Made by a program: the position numbers and the translations under genes. DNA of 64,000 nt from Mactra quadrangularis. Lineage: Eukaryota; Mollusca; Bivalvia; Venerida; Mactridae. The notes under the pieces were generated by a model, which saw only the letters and a program-made list of their open reading frames with translations, made no database searches and was not told where the DNA came from. Below, piece after piece: positions 34,194 through 46,200 of the stretch. The DNA is taken from positions 28,523,381-28,587,380 of the forward strand of contig CM046304.1 in assembly GCA_025267735.1 (NCBI GenBank), in the 5' to 3' direction. Position 1 is the first letter of the stretch; each line of letters starts with the position of its first letter.

Positions 34194-37100
34194 ATGGAGG
34201 TTGAAGCTATTGGACTAAATGCCAGACAAACACGTACCTTATCCATTTGGGAAGATCATTTTCAACACACCCTGGAAAGAGAGATATCCGTAAAACATGA
34301 GACATCTACACTCAAAAGGTATATATACTTGTATTACTTATATCAAAATATTGCTAAGTAATACAATTTCTTATTGAACATTACTTACACATGTGGTAGC
34401 CGTCCGGCTAGCTCAGTCACTATTGAACTATCACACAAGTCTACAGATTTCGAATCCTGAGATCTCATATCTTGACCTGATGTTCTGCTTTCATCGGAAT
34501 GAGCAATCTATTGTGAACTTAACCTAAAATACGTGAAGCTATAGACAAGTTCTATTGGGATTCTATCACTTGACATGTATATTTTCGTAATTGATCATTT
34601 TGTCCCTTTTCATGTTTTATCAGCTTACATTTTTCGTGATAATGACATTGTATTTATTTTAGTGTTTTATATTATTATGACTATAATTTTTTGTTAGTTC
34701 ACATCTATTTTACTAGTACTGTACATGTATTGTAAACGAGTTATGCTATATTTATGAAAGCAAGTTGCTACACTATATAAATTTATCATATAATATATTT
34801 GTCAGATTCAGAAAAGCTTGTCATTCACTTCTACACAGTCAGCCTATATTATTTCTGGTGGTCGTGTTGAATTGTATTGACTGTATTTTGGTTCTTAGTG
34901 AATTATTCCTAGATGTCTACTTTGTAAAAGGTGAGTTATTCTAAACTAGCTTCTACTGTCCATTCTAAAACTGTTACATTGAAATCTTCAGTATTAGCAA
35001 AGGAGGCCGACCGTCTGACACGGCCCAAAACAAAATACACTATATTGTACATGTGCATGTATGTTTATACCATGTAATTCAATCTTGTAACCACTCCTAT
35101 TGCCCGACTACTTAATTTTTTTTGCAGATGTTTATTGTAAATACCTTAAGGGGAGAGCCGTAACTAAGTTACTGAACTTGTGGCTCAACCCGATTGCCGT
35201 ATATACATATAGTTATTTGTTATTATTATACTTGTTGTATTTCTGTAATTGTAAATATGTATTACGGACAATAAAATAAGTTTTAACTATGTATGTTTAT
35301 ATGAGCTTTTGTTATCACCAGGTCTGATGGCGATCAAATTTCAATCGTCTTCTGGATGCATTTTGATTTACCAATCTGCTAGAGCCTTTTTTTCGTTTTT
35401 TAAGGCACAGTTTAGGTTCAATATTTTAATAAGCGCAAACGATACACTTCATTGTCATTAGAATGAATACAATGCATATATTAATAAACAACCACACAAT
35501 CTACAAAAAAAATCAAAATGGGTGATTTGTTTTACTTGGAGTGTCAGTCTAACAAGAGAAGAATCTATTTGCAAAACAGGGGTGAATGAATATTTTTGGA
35601 AGTTTTCTTGTATTATATACATGTAATCCGATGAGATGAAGAATAGTGCTAAAACTTTTACTTGCTTTTATAAGAATGACAAGCATAGAAACTGTGCTAT
35701 AATAGCTCATGCTTATGTGTCTCCCAAACAAAATGATGAGTCCGAAATTAACTATTTTTCTTTCATTTTATTAGGTATGATCGTAACGGCAGAAACTACA
35801 ATGGAGACCTTCAATCAGATGCTAGTAGACAAATATCCAAATCGGTTCAATAACATTCCCGTTTATGATACGCATGCATTTTACAATCAAATACTCAAAG
35901 CGACGCTTGTGTGGAACGGTGAGTCTCAGAATGGAAACGCGCATGCGCCGTGTGGAATAAACGCCACAGTCACCGAGAATAAAGTAAGTTTTCAATATTT
36001 ATCTTTTGAAACTTGATCGTACATCTCGCTTATAATTGTGATCACAATTTACATGTAATTCAGCCAATGAGATAACATTTCATCTAAAACATAAACGTTT
36101 TACAAAGTTTTTATCATATCTGAAATCGTCTGCGGAATTTCAAGAGTCTGCATTTGCAAAACTGTTTCAGACATTGACTGTTCACAAAAAAGAGACTTGA
36201 TATTTCTCCACTTTGATCGTATGTAAATTTACAGTTATATGAAAAAATAACTATTTTCTGTATGAAAAAATACGCTAACAAATCACATGTCAGTCATGCC
36301 ACAAAATCCGGTTTTTGTCGCATTTAAGTGACGAAATATATGAAGACCAATGTATTAGAATGTGTACGTTCTTACAAATCTTTCTGTATGATGTCACGGT
36401 TTAACTTCTGAAGAAAAACTATAGTTTGAAAAATAGATTTCAAAGGACATTGGATTGTTATTGATAAAATTACATTTGTGTGAATTATTTTGATAGAGAA
36501 CAGATTCCATGCTGAAAGATCAGTTCTGTTATAAGTATACAATTCCTTTAAAAACAAGAAACTATAAATAATTACTGAAATACAGATATGTAATTAAACA
36601 CTGCTTTTGATATACAATAAGTTTTTCTTAATGGGATGTAGATTTACAAAACAACTCCAAAGAATGTTTTTTACATTTTTTTCGTTCACAAGTTTATAAC
36701 GTTCGGTTTTGCCTATTTCTCTCAAACAGATAGCAGACACAAGTGGTACTGACTGGAACTACACGTTCTTTGAAGACAATGATGATCCTGCTTTCTTACA
36801 TGACAATGTTCACAGTACGGAGGAGAACATCGCCCATGCTCTACATAAAACTAGTGTAGCAATACTCGGAGTTCTCGTACTATTTGTAAGTTTAACTTAT
36901 TGGCTATAATATTATACTTGATTATATTACATTGTGTTTCCTAGACCTCCAGACGCTCATAATATATTCATTGTCTGCTACAGTCTATTTTTAGAAATTT
37001 ATCACGCAGATGGAGCTCATTCTCTTGGACTGTCATTATGATGATATTGTCCAAGTAATGTTGGAAATCAAAAAGTATTTATAAACACGTTTCAACAAAG

Positions 37101-40100
37101 GGTCATTGATTGTTGTACACACAATTGGTACTCTGCTCTGCAAAATGAAAGTAGATGTCATCATTATTGTAATTTTAAATCTCTATTAGATGTTGAAAAA
37201 TACCTTTCTCTTGACATACAATATAAGTACAAAATTGCTATGTCAAGATTTAGATTAAGTAACCATAAACTTAAGATTGAAATTGGCAGACATAATAATA
37301 TACCCGAAAACAGTCGTTATTGTGAATATTGTTCTTCAAATCAACAAACATTTTTAGATTGTGAATTTCATGCTTTTTGTCATTGTTTAAAATATTCAGA
37401 CTTAAGAAGTAATTCTTTATTTTCCTGGTATAATGCTGGAACAACTTTATTAGACTTTTATAACCTAATGTCATCTAAGAACTCAGACCACATAAAAAAG
37501 TTTCAATATATATATATCATCTCGTGTTAGAAATATGTGAGTAATAATTATTGTTGTAACTGTTTATACTGGACATAACTTGTTATACAATAATATAACT
37601 TGTTATGTATGTCATATTATTGTAATATCATGTATTTTGGGCCGGAGGCCTTTGTTTACCAAATAAAGTTATTTACTGTTTTTTACTGTAGTAATCCGCA
37701 TGAGGTTTTACTGAATTCTCAATCGGACTGGCTCGGTTTTGTTCATAAGAGCCAATCCGAATTTCTGAACTTATAATTGTTACTCTGTCCGGTACCCTAT
37801 AAGAGCATCGTTCAAAAAAAACATGGATTGTTAGCTCTGTCCCATTCCCTGATCTGATGTCTCCCAAATATATGAAAAAACATTCAAATTGTCTCGGGGT
37901 CAAAGAGAAAACAGCTGTAAGATTATTGAACTATGTCGTCATTGTTTCTATTTTTAGACATTACTGAAGATATTTAGTCATGGTTTGTCATTTGTCAAAC
38001 ACAAATTAGAGGTCAGTACTTACTAATTAATTCTACTTGATACATACATAATTCGTTACAACGCGTCAAATAGTTCCGCGTATGAATACAAATGTCATAA
38101 TTGTTGTAGCTTCTATGCTTACATTGACAATCGTTTTTGCATTACAGGCTAGTTCCAATAAAGCAATTGTCTCATGTTTCAGATTGATAATTACATTTGT
38201 ATTTGTTTCTTGGAACACATTAAGAGATGTTTTACGCGATTCTTTGTCATCTTACAAACCAAAAACAGTAATGATGTCATATCTGGTTTCTTATCACCGA
38301 ATACACCGATGTACTAGGCAATCGTGATAAAGAGACATCCTCTAGAGAGCAATGAGATTGACTTAAGTGTCGAACAAAAGGGAACAAATATCCAATGTCG
38401 GAACAATTTATATCAGTAAAAACAAGTCATTTCGATGCAGTATGTATCATATATCATGGTATTTATGATGGTCACTATACAATCTATTTTTGTCAACATT
38501 ATAACATATCGACATTTTATTCGACTGGGAGACTCCAGATATTTTTTATATTTTCTTAGATGTTCTGGCAACTATGAATCTGTACATGTATTATAATATA
38601 ATAATAATGATAATGATAATAATAATAAATAATAATAATACATGTGGTATTTAAATGAAAATTCAATTTACAAATCTAGAAAACTAATATATAACTAATG
38701 AGTTAGCGATAAGCTTTTATGTTGATCAAAAGATATATAGCTGACCATTGGCTTATAGCTTGGACACTAGACTAGAATACATGTACATTTGTATAAAGCT
38801 TATAGTGAAATTATATTACATATCACATTCCAATTTCTAATAATACGATCTTCAACATCGTCCAATCTTAATTGCTTAAAGTTCTTTGATTTTGAACAGG
38901 TGATTGAAATTTCATATCATACAACAAGCATACATACAAATCCTTCTTTAGAGTGTTCATACGTTTTAATTTCCTGAGTATAATGTTATGTATATTTCTT
39001 ATTTATTCATTTTATTGCAGGTATTTGATGGTATTGTTGTCATAGCCTCATTCACATTGGATGTATGTTATATAAAAGGTTTAACAAATTATCCTGTGGA
39101 ATCATTTCTACTTATATTGGCTATTATGATACCATGGAGGGTCATCCGGGTACTTAACAGTTAGTATTTTGTATATATGCAGATTTAAGCCTCTCCTATG
39201 GACAGTAAATCGGTCGTCCTAAAACGACGATTATGACAGAGAAATAAACTAAAGACAGCGTCTGTCGCTACGAAATACCATATACTATGGTAATTCTGGT
39301 CCAGTTTGGTTTTTTGGAGGTGAATTTACATTGAAAATAAAGAAATTTTCTGTAAAAGTTGTCCGGTATCCGGAATTCAGAGGTATCCGGTTTAAAGGGG
39401 TAATATATACAGGGAAGAAATGCGGACCCGACGATTTGTCCGCTTTAGAGAGGGATCGGTTTGGGGAGGTTCTATTGTATTTTTCAAGAATATCATACTT
39501 AAAAGAAACTTTGTTTTTTTTCCAAACAGGTCTAGTGATCGCTGTGAAAGATAATTTTCATTTTATAATGAAGTTGATGTTTAAGAAGAATAAATATCTG
39601 ACAGATGAACTAGAAAGGTCAAAATCTGTGAACTTGAGGAAACAGGTAAGTGTCCATTTTCTTGTATGTCGTAGTGCTTTGATTCGGGACCGTGCCCACC
39701 GCCTGTGTTAGAACCTTGATAAATAAATGTATTGTTAATTTATTCAACTGTCAGGGACACATACATTAACCCCGTTGATTTAAATACTCCCAATTTGTTC
39801 GACAATCCTTGTACAGTAATACAGATATCAATTTTAATCGATCGTGAGTGCAGATGTACCTATGTGAGTATTTAAATCACTGGGGTCAATGTATGCGCCA
39901 TTGGAAGTTGAATTAAACTTAACAACATTTAGAATGTTTAGCACTTATTTTTTTATGATTAATTGATTACAGTTACATATTTCTTTTTCAATAACTCATG
40001 CATTTAAAAAATGAAATATTTCCCCTCTTTTTAAAGACTTAGGACTCAGGACAATACAGGATAAGAGGTACCGACGATATAAAGTCAGAACGCGTTGAAA

Positions 40101-41709
40101 AGTGTCTTGTAGACTGATTCCTTTTTAACAATTTTATGTTTCAGGAGATGATTGAGATATTAACAAAGTTATGTATAAATCGAGGAGTTACCCAATCACA
40201 TTTGTCAACAATCTACGATCAGAAAAGTAAATACTCGTACATATATATCATTTATTTAAGACAAAACTCACTGCTGTTTATGTATTGCTGTAAAATAATA
40301 CATAGCGTCGGTCGGCTGCCAAAAGGTCGTAACTATGATTTTTGACAAAAATGACCTTTTGACTGCATGAAGTACGCCAAAACGATTCCCTCCTTGTCTC
40401 AAAACGTCGTACCTGTAAGCCAATCAATAAGCGAAATATTGTCTTGTGATGAAATATCGTAAGTCTGATTGGTTTTTTGAACAATGGTCAAAATATCGTA
40501 TCTCACACTGAACACTCCATTGTTGATAAAAAAATGATCATGCAGTTGGATTCTTCCTTTTAAGAGGTGAAATATGTTTTATTTCAACCACTTTATTCAT
40601 TTAACATTAATTTTGTATGTTTATTTTATATGATTTGCATATTATGACTTAATTTCGACTAAAACGATTGAAAATAGTTAATGTCATTTCTGTTCCACTA
40701 ATGTTGACAAGTATTCTACACTAGCAATTAAATTAAGAAGCAGAAATAATGCATTTATTACATTTTATTGTTTGCAAAAATGGGAAACAGTTATCTTTGA
40801 CGAATGTTGCAATACATGAATTTTATGGATGTCAAATGCGAGTTACGACATTTTGAAACAAAACAAACTACTTTTTCTTTGGATAATTTTGAGATACAAC
40901 TTTTTGATAAAATAGTTTTTTCCTTCTCCTGAAAACCTTAAAAAATTGAGATACGAGATTTTGGCAGCCGACCGACGATAGGCACTAGCTTTGATGTAAC
41001 AAAAAAAGTAACGAGTGCTTTAGAACGATTTATTTGATAAACACATCAAAACTTGCTTCCCTTTTATCATGACAACTTATAGACACACATGCGTATTATT
41101 TCGATTAAAACATAGAAAATAACTATTTGATCGTTTAAGTTACACCTTAAAATCAACGTGAAATTGTAGAAATCAAAATCTGTACATGTGCAGTACTACT
41201 CACCGTTTCTGGAAAGGCAAAATTTCTATATTTAGCTGTTAACCAGGTACTAGGCACATATCTTCGTCATTGACTGACAACTGCCCTATATGTTTTAGAA
41301 TCAGTGGTAGGTGAAAGAATGGCCGTAGATTTCATAACCATGCTACCCGAAAGTATGCTCCACCCAGGAATTGAAGTTACGACTGCGGTAGCATGGTCGT
41401 AGATTTCATAACCATGCTCAACTAAAGTATACTCCAACAAGGAATCGAACTTACGACTTCTCGATCAGTAAATTTGTGCTCTAGCAACTGAGCTGTACCT
41501 TTATACACTTCATGATGCTAGGCTTTATGCGTATTGTTATTTCAGGTATCAAAAAGGAAAGACCACAAGAACGTTTGATGGCAATTGGTGCTTGCTTTCG
41601 TCGTCAGATGTCAGATGACTTACCGTTTAATCAAGTACATTCAGTAGGTGACGAGCAACTAGAACTCTCAACATTTCCAGAAGAAGACCGTTTGAACACG
41701 AATGATTAG
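34194..41709 (+). CDS. Hv1-like voltage-sensor-domain protein (proton channel family), lacking the first S4 arginine
   Basis: A 389-residue protein from nine exons: 34194-34318, 34806-34930, 35775-35983, 36730-36885, 37958-38011, 39021-39159, 39530-39645, 40145-40226 and 41546-41709 (TAG). All junctions are GT-AG and in frame. S1 (about 56-80) reads CIDCILVLSELFLDV and aligns with human Hv1 VLDALLVLAELILDL, so the proton-selectivity Asp112 is kept (D67), as are Glu119 and Asp123 (E74, D78). S3 has FDGIVVIASFTLDV (D226, D237 = human D174, D185). S4 has IPWRVIRVLN where Hv1 has RLWRVARIIN: R1 is Ile260, while R2, R3 and the Asn remain. In S2 the residue four before the conserved Lys209 is Phe205, where Hv1 has Glu153. 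The S1-S2 loop is about 105 residues, against roughly 20 in human Hv1. A Lys/Glu-rich, probably coiled-coil tail follows. It may be a divergent mollusc Hv paralogue or a TMEM266-like sensor. No breaks seen. Confidence 0.85.
34390..34520 (+). repeat. SINE-like tRNA-head relic in intron 1 of the Hv1-like gene
   Basis: GGCTAGCTCAGTCACTATTG (A-box-like) and GATTTCGAATCCTGAGATC (B-box-like) are about 45 bases apart. The body is not matched to the other copies here. Confidence 0.45.
37080..37690 (+). pseudogene. 5'-truncated LINE: 3' end of a non-LTR retrotransposon ORF2 and its 3' UTR
   Basis: One frame from about 37097 runs QRVIDCCTHNWYSALQNES ... KYKIAMSRFRLSNHKLKIEI, then GRHNNIPENSRYCEYC and CEFHAFCHC, ending near 37527. 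FRL-NHKL-IE-GR-NNIP-E-R-C--C and the zinc-knuckle-like Cys/His tail are the usual end of ORF2 in non-LTR elements of marine invertebrates. A 3' UTR with GGGCCGGAGGCCTTTGTTTACC and AATAAAG follows. It lies in the intron of the Hv1-like gene after exon 4. Only the last tenth or so of an element remains. Confidence 0.75.
38597..38641 (+). repeat. AAT/GATAAT microsatellite
   Basis: A trinucleotide run of AAT and GAT units in intron 5 of the Hv1-like gene. Confidence 0.85.
39741..39916. mobile_element. MITE family M1, best-preserved copy (~175 bp)
   Basis: TATTCAACTGTCAGGGACAC...ATACATTAACCCC...GATTTAAATACTC at the left is inverted as GAGTATTTAAATCACTGGGG...TCAATGTATGCG...GGAAGTTGAATTA at the right. 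Related ends are at 16890-17070 and 48890-49100, with half copies near 4150-4195 and 20083-20115. It is in intron 7 of the Hv1-like gene. Confidence 0.8.
40306..40977. mobile_element. Non-autonomous DNA transposon, 672 bp, TIR CGTCGGTCGGCTGCCAAAA, TSD ATAG
   Basis: The left end CGTCGGTCGGCTGCCAAAA is inverted exactly at the right end (TTTTGGCAGCCGACCGACG). ATAG abuts both ends (40302-40305 and 40978-40981). AAATATCGTA/TACGA-type motifs recur inside, and there is no transposase frame. A fragment of the family is at 18075-18345. It sits in intron 8 of the Hv1-like gene. Confidence 0.85.
41225..41515 (-). repeat. SINE family A, minus-strand copy with an internal duplication
   Basis: Reverse complement of the 1-240 and 8310-8625 family: CATTGACTGACAACTGCCCT, AATGGCCGTAGATTTCATAA. 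The head at 41440-41513 gives, on the minus strand, GCTCAGTTGCTAGAGCACA (A box) and GTAAGTTCGATTCC (B box). GTAGATTTCATAACCATGCT occurs twice (near 41324 and 41399). It ends about 30 bases before the last exon of the Hv1-like gene. Confidence 0.8.
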
Positions 41710-43260
41710 AATGCAAGAATACTCTTAAAAATGTCGTACGACAATTATCATTATAAGTTTAAAGCAGAAGACAGTATTGAAATGCTTAATACTTTTTTGT
41801 AAATTATAAAGAAAACTCCAACAGAAAAGAGTATGGCTTCTGAACTTGCGATCAATTAACGTTGTATAAATCATGTCACTTTCCGAGACTCATTTACGTT
41901 GATTTTTGTCGTTAAAGGTCATAATTATGACTTAATTTGTTTTTCAATACATGTATGTTAAAAAAATCAAAAGCTCCCTGTGAACTTGATTTACATATGT
42001 CGACATTAAAAATACCATACATAAATGAACTGTTCATGTTGTTAGAATAAGACTTACATTATAATATTATACATTGATTATACAATTAGAAGTCGTTACT
42101 CCCATCATAAGGATTGAACTGATGCCGCTTGTGATAAATAATACTGTTTTAAGTATTGACAAACGAAATCTATTTTCGGTTTCGATCTACTTTCATTTTA
42201 AAAATGCAAAAAATAGAATAAAAGATATCAAGTGAAAATTCTTTTGACCAGTTGCTGTTTCTGTACAAAGTCATTTGAAATTATATAAAACTCATTTGTA
42301 CCAGTTTATTACTTAAATTTATTTTGTTTAAATTCATTTTCCATGGGTAGTGTTAAGCTTGATACAAACACTTTAATTGATTTCATATGCCCACTGTATA
42401 TTATACATTAGACTTGACCATCAAGGTTCACCCCTGGGAATCGAACTAACGATCCGTACATAGACGTCTGCTGTTCTACTTGTATCTAATCTCACCAAGT
42501 ATGATCGAGATATAATTATATATAATGAACAGAACAGAACATATGTTTTATCACAGATTTGTACGATAAAGGCACACCATCTTACAAAATACCAAAATAC
42601 AAAGGGTCAATAATTAGACACATTTAAAAAGGAAAAAATGCAAACATGTACGTATGTATATTGTTTAAATAATGCCACAAAAGATTAAGTTTACAAAATA
42701 TATTTAATTCATAATACATGGTACTACGAAATTAGCAACAACAACAAAAAAACCCAATATATTAGTTCATATTCGGAACTCAAATTTAAGGGGGCTTCCA
42801 GCCGAATAAGGTTTGTTTTGCGTCAGATGCATTCGTGCTAAACGAAGTTACTTAACATAATATTGCTGAGAGGTATACAACACGGATTAAATCCTATCGC
42901 TCTGAGTACACTCACTTTTCAAATTTGTTTTCCGCGGGTACATTCGGTACCAATAATCCGGTACCTACTGGAAACCCCAATCAATTTGAATTCCGAATCA
43001 AATCCATTAATCATAATCATAATTTCATTTACCAAAATGAAATTTAAAAAAATATTTTAAAAAGTTACCAAAAAAAACATGTTACAATACCTTTTAAAGA
43101 TAATACCGTTTTTAGAATAAAACGTTTCTGTTGTTTCATCTGACAGTTGAATAAGATTAACCAATAACATGGTTTGCCCTATAGATCAACTCGTGAACAA
43201 AGTGACCAATTAATGTAATGGGCACACCAAGTTAAATTTCAAATTGATAAACAGACATAT
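41710..43260. other. Intergenic: Hv1-like 3' flank and sulfotransferase 3' flank
   Basis: A probable 3' UTR with AATAAAAG at about 42218. A minus-strand tRNA-head relic (GGAATCGAACTAACGATCC) is at 42415-42500. The two genes converge here. Nothing else is recognised. Confidence 0.5.
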
Positions 43261-46200
43261 TTAATTTCTCAAGAAATTTATAATATTATCACTGATAGTC
43301 AAGTTTCTAACATTTGGTATAGTTCTCAACTTGAGGTACCCAAACATATCAAAAGCTTCATGACAGTGTTTTTCAACAGTATGTAAATGGATGTATGAAA
43401 TGTGATGTCGCCATTTGTTGGCCCTAACTGTAGAATTGTTAGACTTGTCAATGCTTTTGCTCCTGACGAATTGTTCCTGTATATCTGAAAATGGAACTCC
43501 AATAAAATCATAAATGGATCTTGCAACTTGTAATGGTTCTCGGACCATGTCTTCATATCGCATAGTGAATATCTGTCCGGGATACAGCGAGTTTAACCTC
43601 TGGGTCTCATTAAAACTATTAATCATCCGTTTGCACATCTTTTCTGTTCTCTTTTTGAATTCACTGAACTTGTTAACGTGTAATTCATGTTTTCGAACGT
43701 TCGAATCAAGCATTGCACGCGGGTCACGAATCAAATGAATAATTCGCATATTTGGAAACGTTTTCAATGATGGCTCCGCCATCGCCATACTCATTCTAAT
43801 CATTTTCATAGCTCGCATATTCGAATTTTGACATTTCTCGATTAATTTTGGCAAACAGTGTTCAATAGCATCATTCAGTGGTTTATAATTGAGCCTTGGC
43901 ATCAGATGGGTTCTTCGACCTTTCCATATCACTGAGCGTCGTAATTTTAAACACTGGTAATAGGATTTGAAATCTCGCATACTTGTGTACTTCTTGACCA
44001 AAGTTAGTATATCTACGTTGTAATAATTACACGAGAACATGTTCTTGACAGTCTCGCCACCAATGTTGCTAAACAGTTTTTGTGACATACGACTGAAAGT
44101 AAGAAAAGTTCAAAATCTGATAGTTATGAACGAAATACATCATCTGTTTGGTTCACACAAACCGTTAGGTTTGGCGTTTCTTTAATCACCATATTATTTG
44201 AATATGGAATAACTGTATCATATTAAATGGAATTCACTTCACTTAGTATGCAATCTCCATTGGTTAGCACAAAAGCATATCGAGAGATCATTTGTATGAA
44301 AGGTATCAGCTTTTTAATTGTAGTCTATAAAACACATGGACAAAATTCATATTCATGGTTTATTACGTACATTGGTTATGGGCAAATAAAGACTTAAGTG
44401 TTTTTCTAAGTAAATTTCTGGCCGAATTTCATAATTATTGATCATGGGGTTAGTTGTTCTGATACCTATAATTCAATACCTGGATTATTATAAATAAGTG
44501 ACGATTAAATAGAAGTACAATTCAAAATCAAAATTAAGTTAGATTAATTTAACTAGTGAACTGCCGATATGACAGTATGTTGCAAAAAAGAGATGGGCAC
44601 ACCAAGTAAAGTGAATTCAATATTATATGATACATTTCGTTTTCAAATACTATGGTGTTTTGATATTGCACTGAGAATAAGAAACAGATAAAGCACACAA
44701 TAAATATGGTGATGTAAAAACAGCAAGTAAATAAAAAATACAGGACATGGATTAAAAAGGGCAGAAAAGAGTTACATTGCTAGGAAGTTTCTCTTCTAAC
44801 AAACAAACATACAACTGTAAAAGATGGTGATTGTATGAATAAAAAACCTACCTCGTTGGTAACGACGGTTTTAGACCCGATGTCAAAAAAGTGGACATTT
44901 AGGATTTGACAATTGATAAAAAATGAAGTAAGAGTTTAACATCTTTTATCATTATAATCTTTAACATTAACCTATTTGGAAGTAGAAAATACGCATCGGA
45001 GATTTTTTAAGGACTGTACTGAAAGTTGTCATGGCTTAACGAAAGGTAGTATAAATGTAAAGTAAGATACGTTAAGATTTTTAAAATAAAATTTCTAGAA
45101 CCGATAGACAATAGCAAATCTAATCATTATTTATTAAAAGGTATTTCACACTATGACGGTAAACTTTATGACAATTATTCATATGTTTCTTATGACATGA
45201 AGTTCTATTTGTCCTTGATTTAACAATAAACACAATGATTGTTTTTTTTAATTTGAAGGTGTTTCTAAATCAATTCGTTTTATTCGGGTAATACTCGCGC
45301 TAATAAAACAATAAAACCGTAGCACAGAAGTCAATGTAAGAACACACTAAAAACCCAGTTCTAATGCCGCTACTATGTTTCTAGTGTAAGGTTTACTCAC
45401 TTAATTTGTACAAGGTAAATAATAACGTATCTTACTAAAAAAGTACTAACATATATTTAAGGTAAATGTAATCAATAAGCAAAAATTATGCTAGCATTTG
45501 CTTACAAACACTTCAAAACGATAATCTAAATTTAAACTTAGTTTGTTTGGACAACAATCAAATGTTCACATTGGTAAACTTAAAAGGGTAACGTATCTTA
45601 CTTTTTCAATTCACATAAGTTCCACTGCCGTTCATTTTAAAAGACGTTCTCGTTAAGGCACAATTTATGTTAAAATCAAAACAATGCTAGCTCTTTTGCT
45701 TCAAATATGTTTATTTATCAGAAAGAAGACTTATTTATTTGATTTTTCTGTAAACATTTATTTTGTATCTGTTAACGCATCTTACTCATTTATCAAAAAC
45801 AGTTCATGACTTAAGAGTTCAAAATATATGGTCCATTTTCATATAACTTTACATATTATCTAGTTCTTTAGACAGCTGCTGTCAGCTTAATTGCAACAAA
45901 ATAGTCGATTTGTTTTTCAACAAGGTAGAGGCTCTACAATTTGTTTTTAAAAGTCCAACTATCTAAATATATTTTCAACTTGTCCTTCTTTCTGCTGGTG
46001 TACCGTTTTGGACCGTGGCGTTGTTATATGAAATTAAACTTTTTCGATTACATTATTTGCATAAAAAGTGTTTCTTGAGTTTCTGTGGAAATATGTCCGG
46101 AACTATACCTGCACCATTAAGTTTTAATTTGGTTTGAGATCCTGGTGTGCTGGACGATGTTTTGTTTCCATTAGTTTTAGTTGTATGGTAATTCCTTACA

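Noticed and set aside
35636..36016. 126-codon frame as a separate gene
   Set aside because: It is intron read-through into exon 3 of the Hv1-like gene; the acceptor at 35774 gives in-frame joining to the S1 exon.
39331..39711. 126-codon frame as a separate gene
   Set aside because: Its second half is exon 7 of the Hv1-like gene; the first part is the intron before it, with a poor frame and a good acceptor at 39529.
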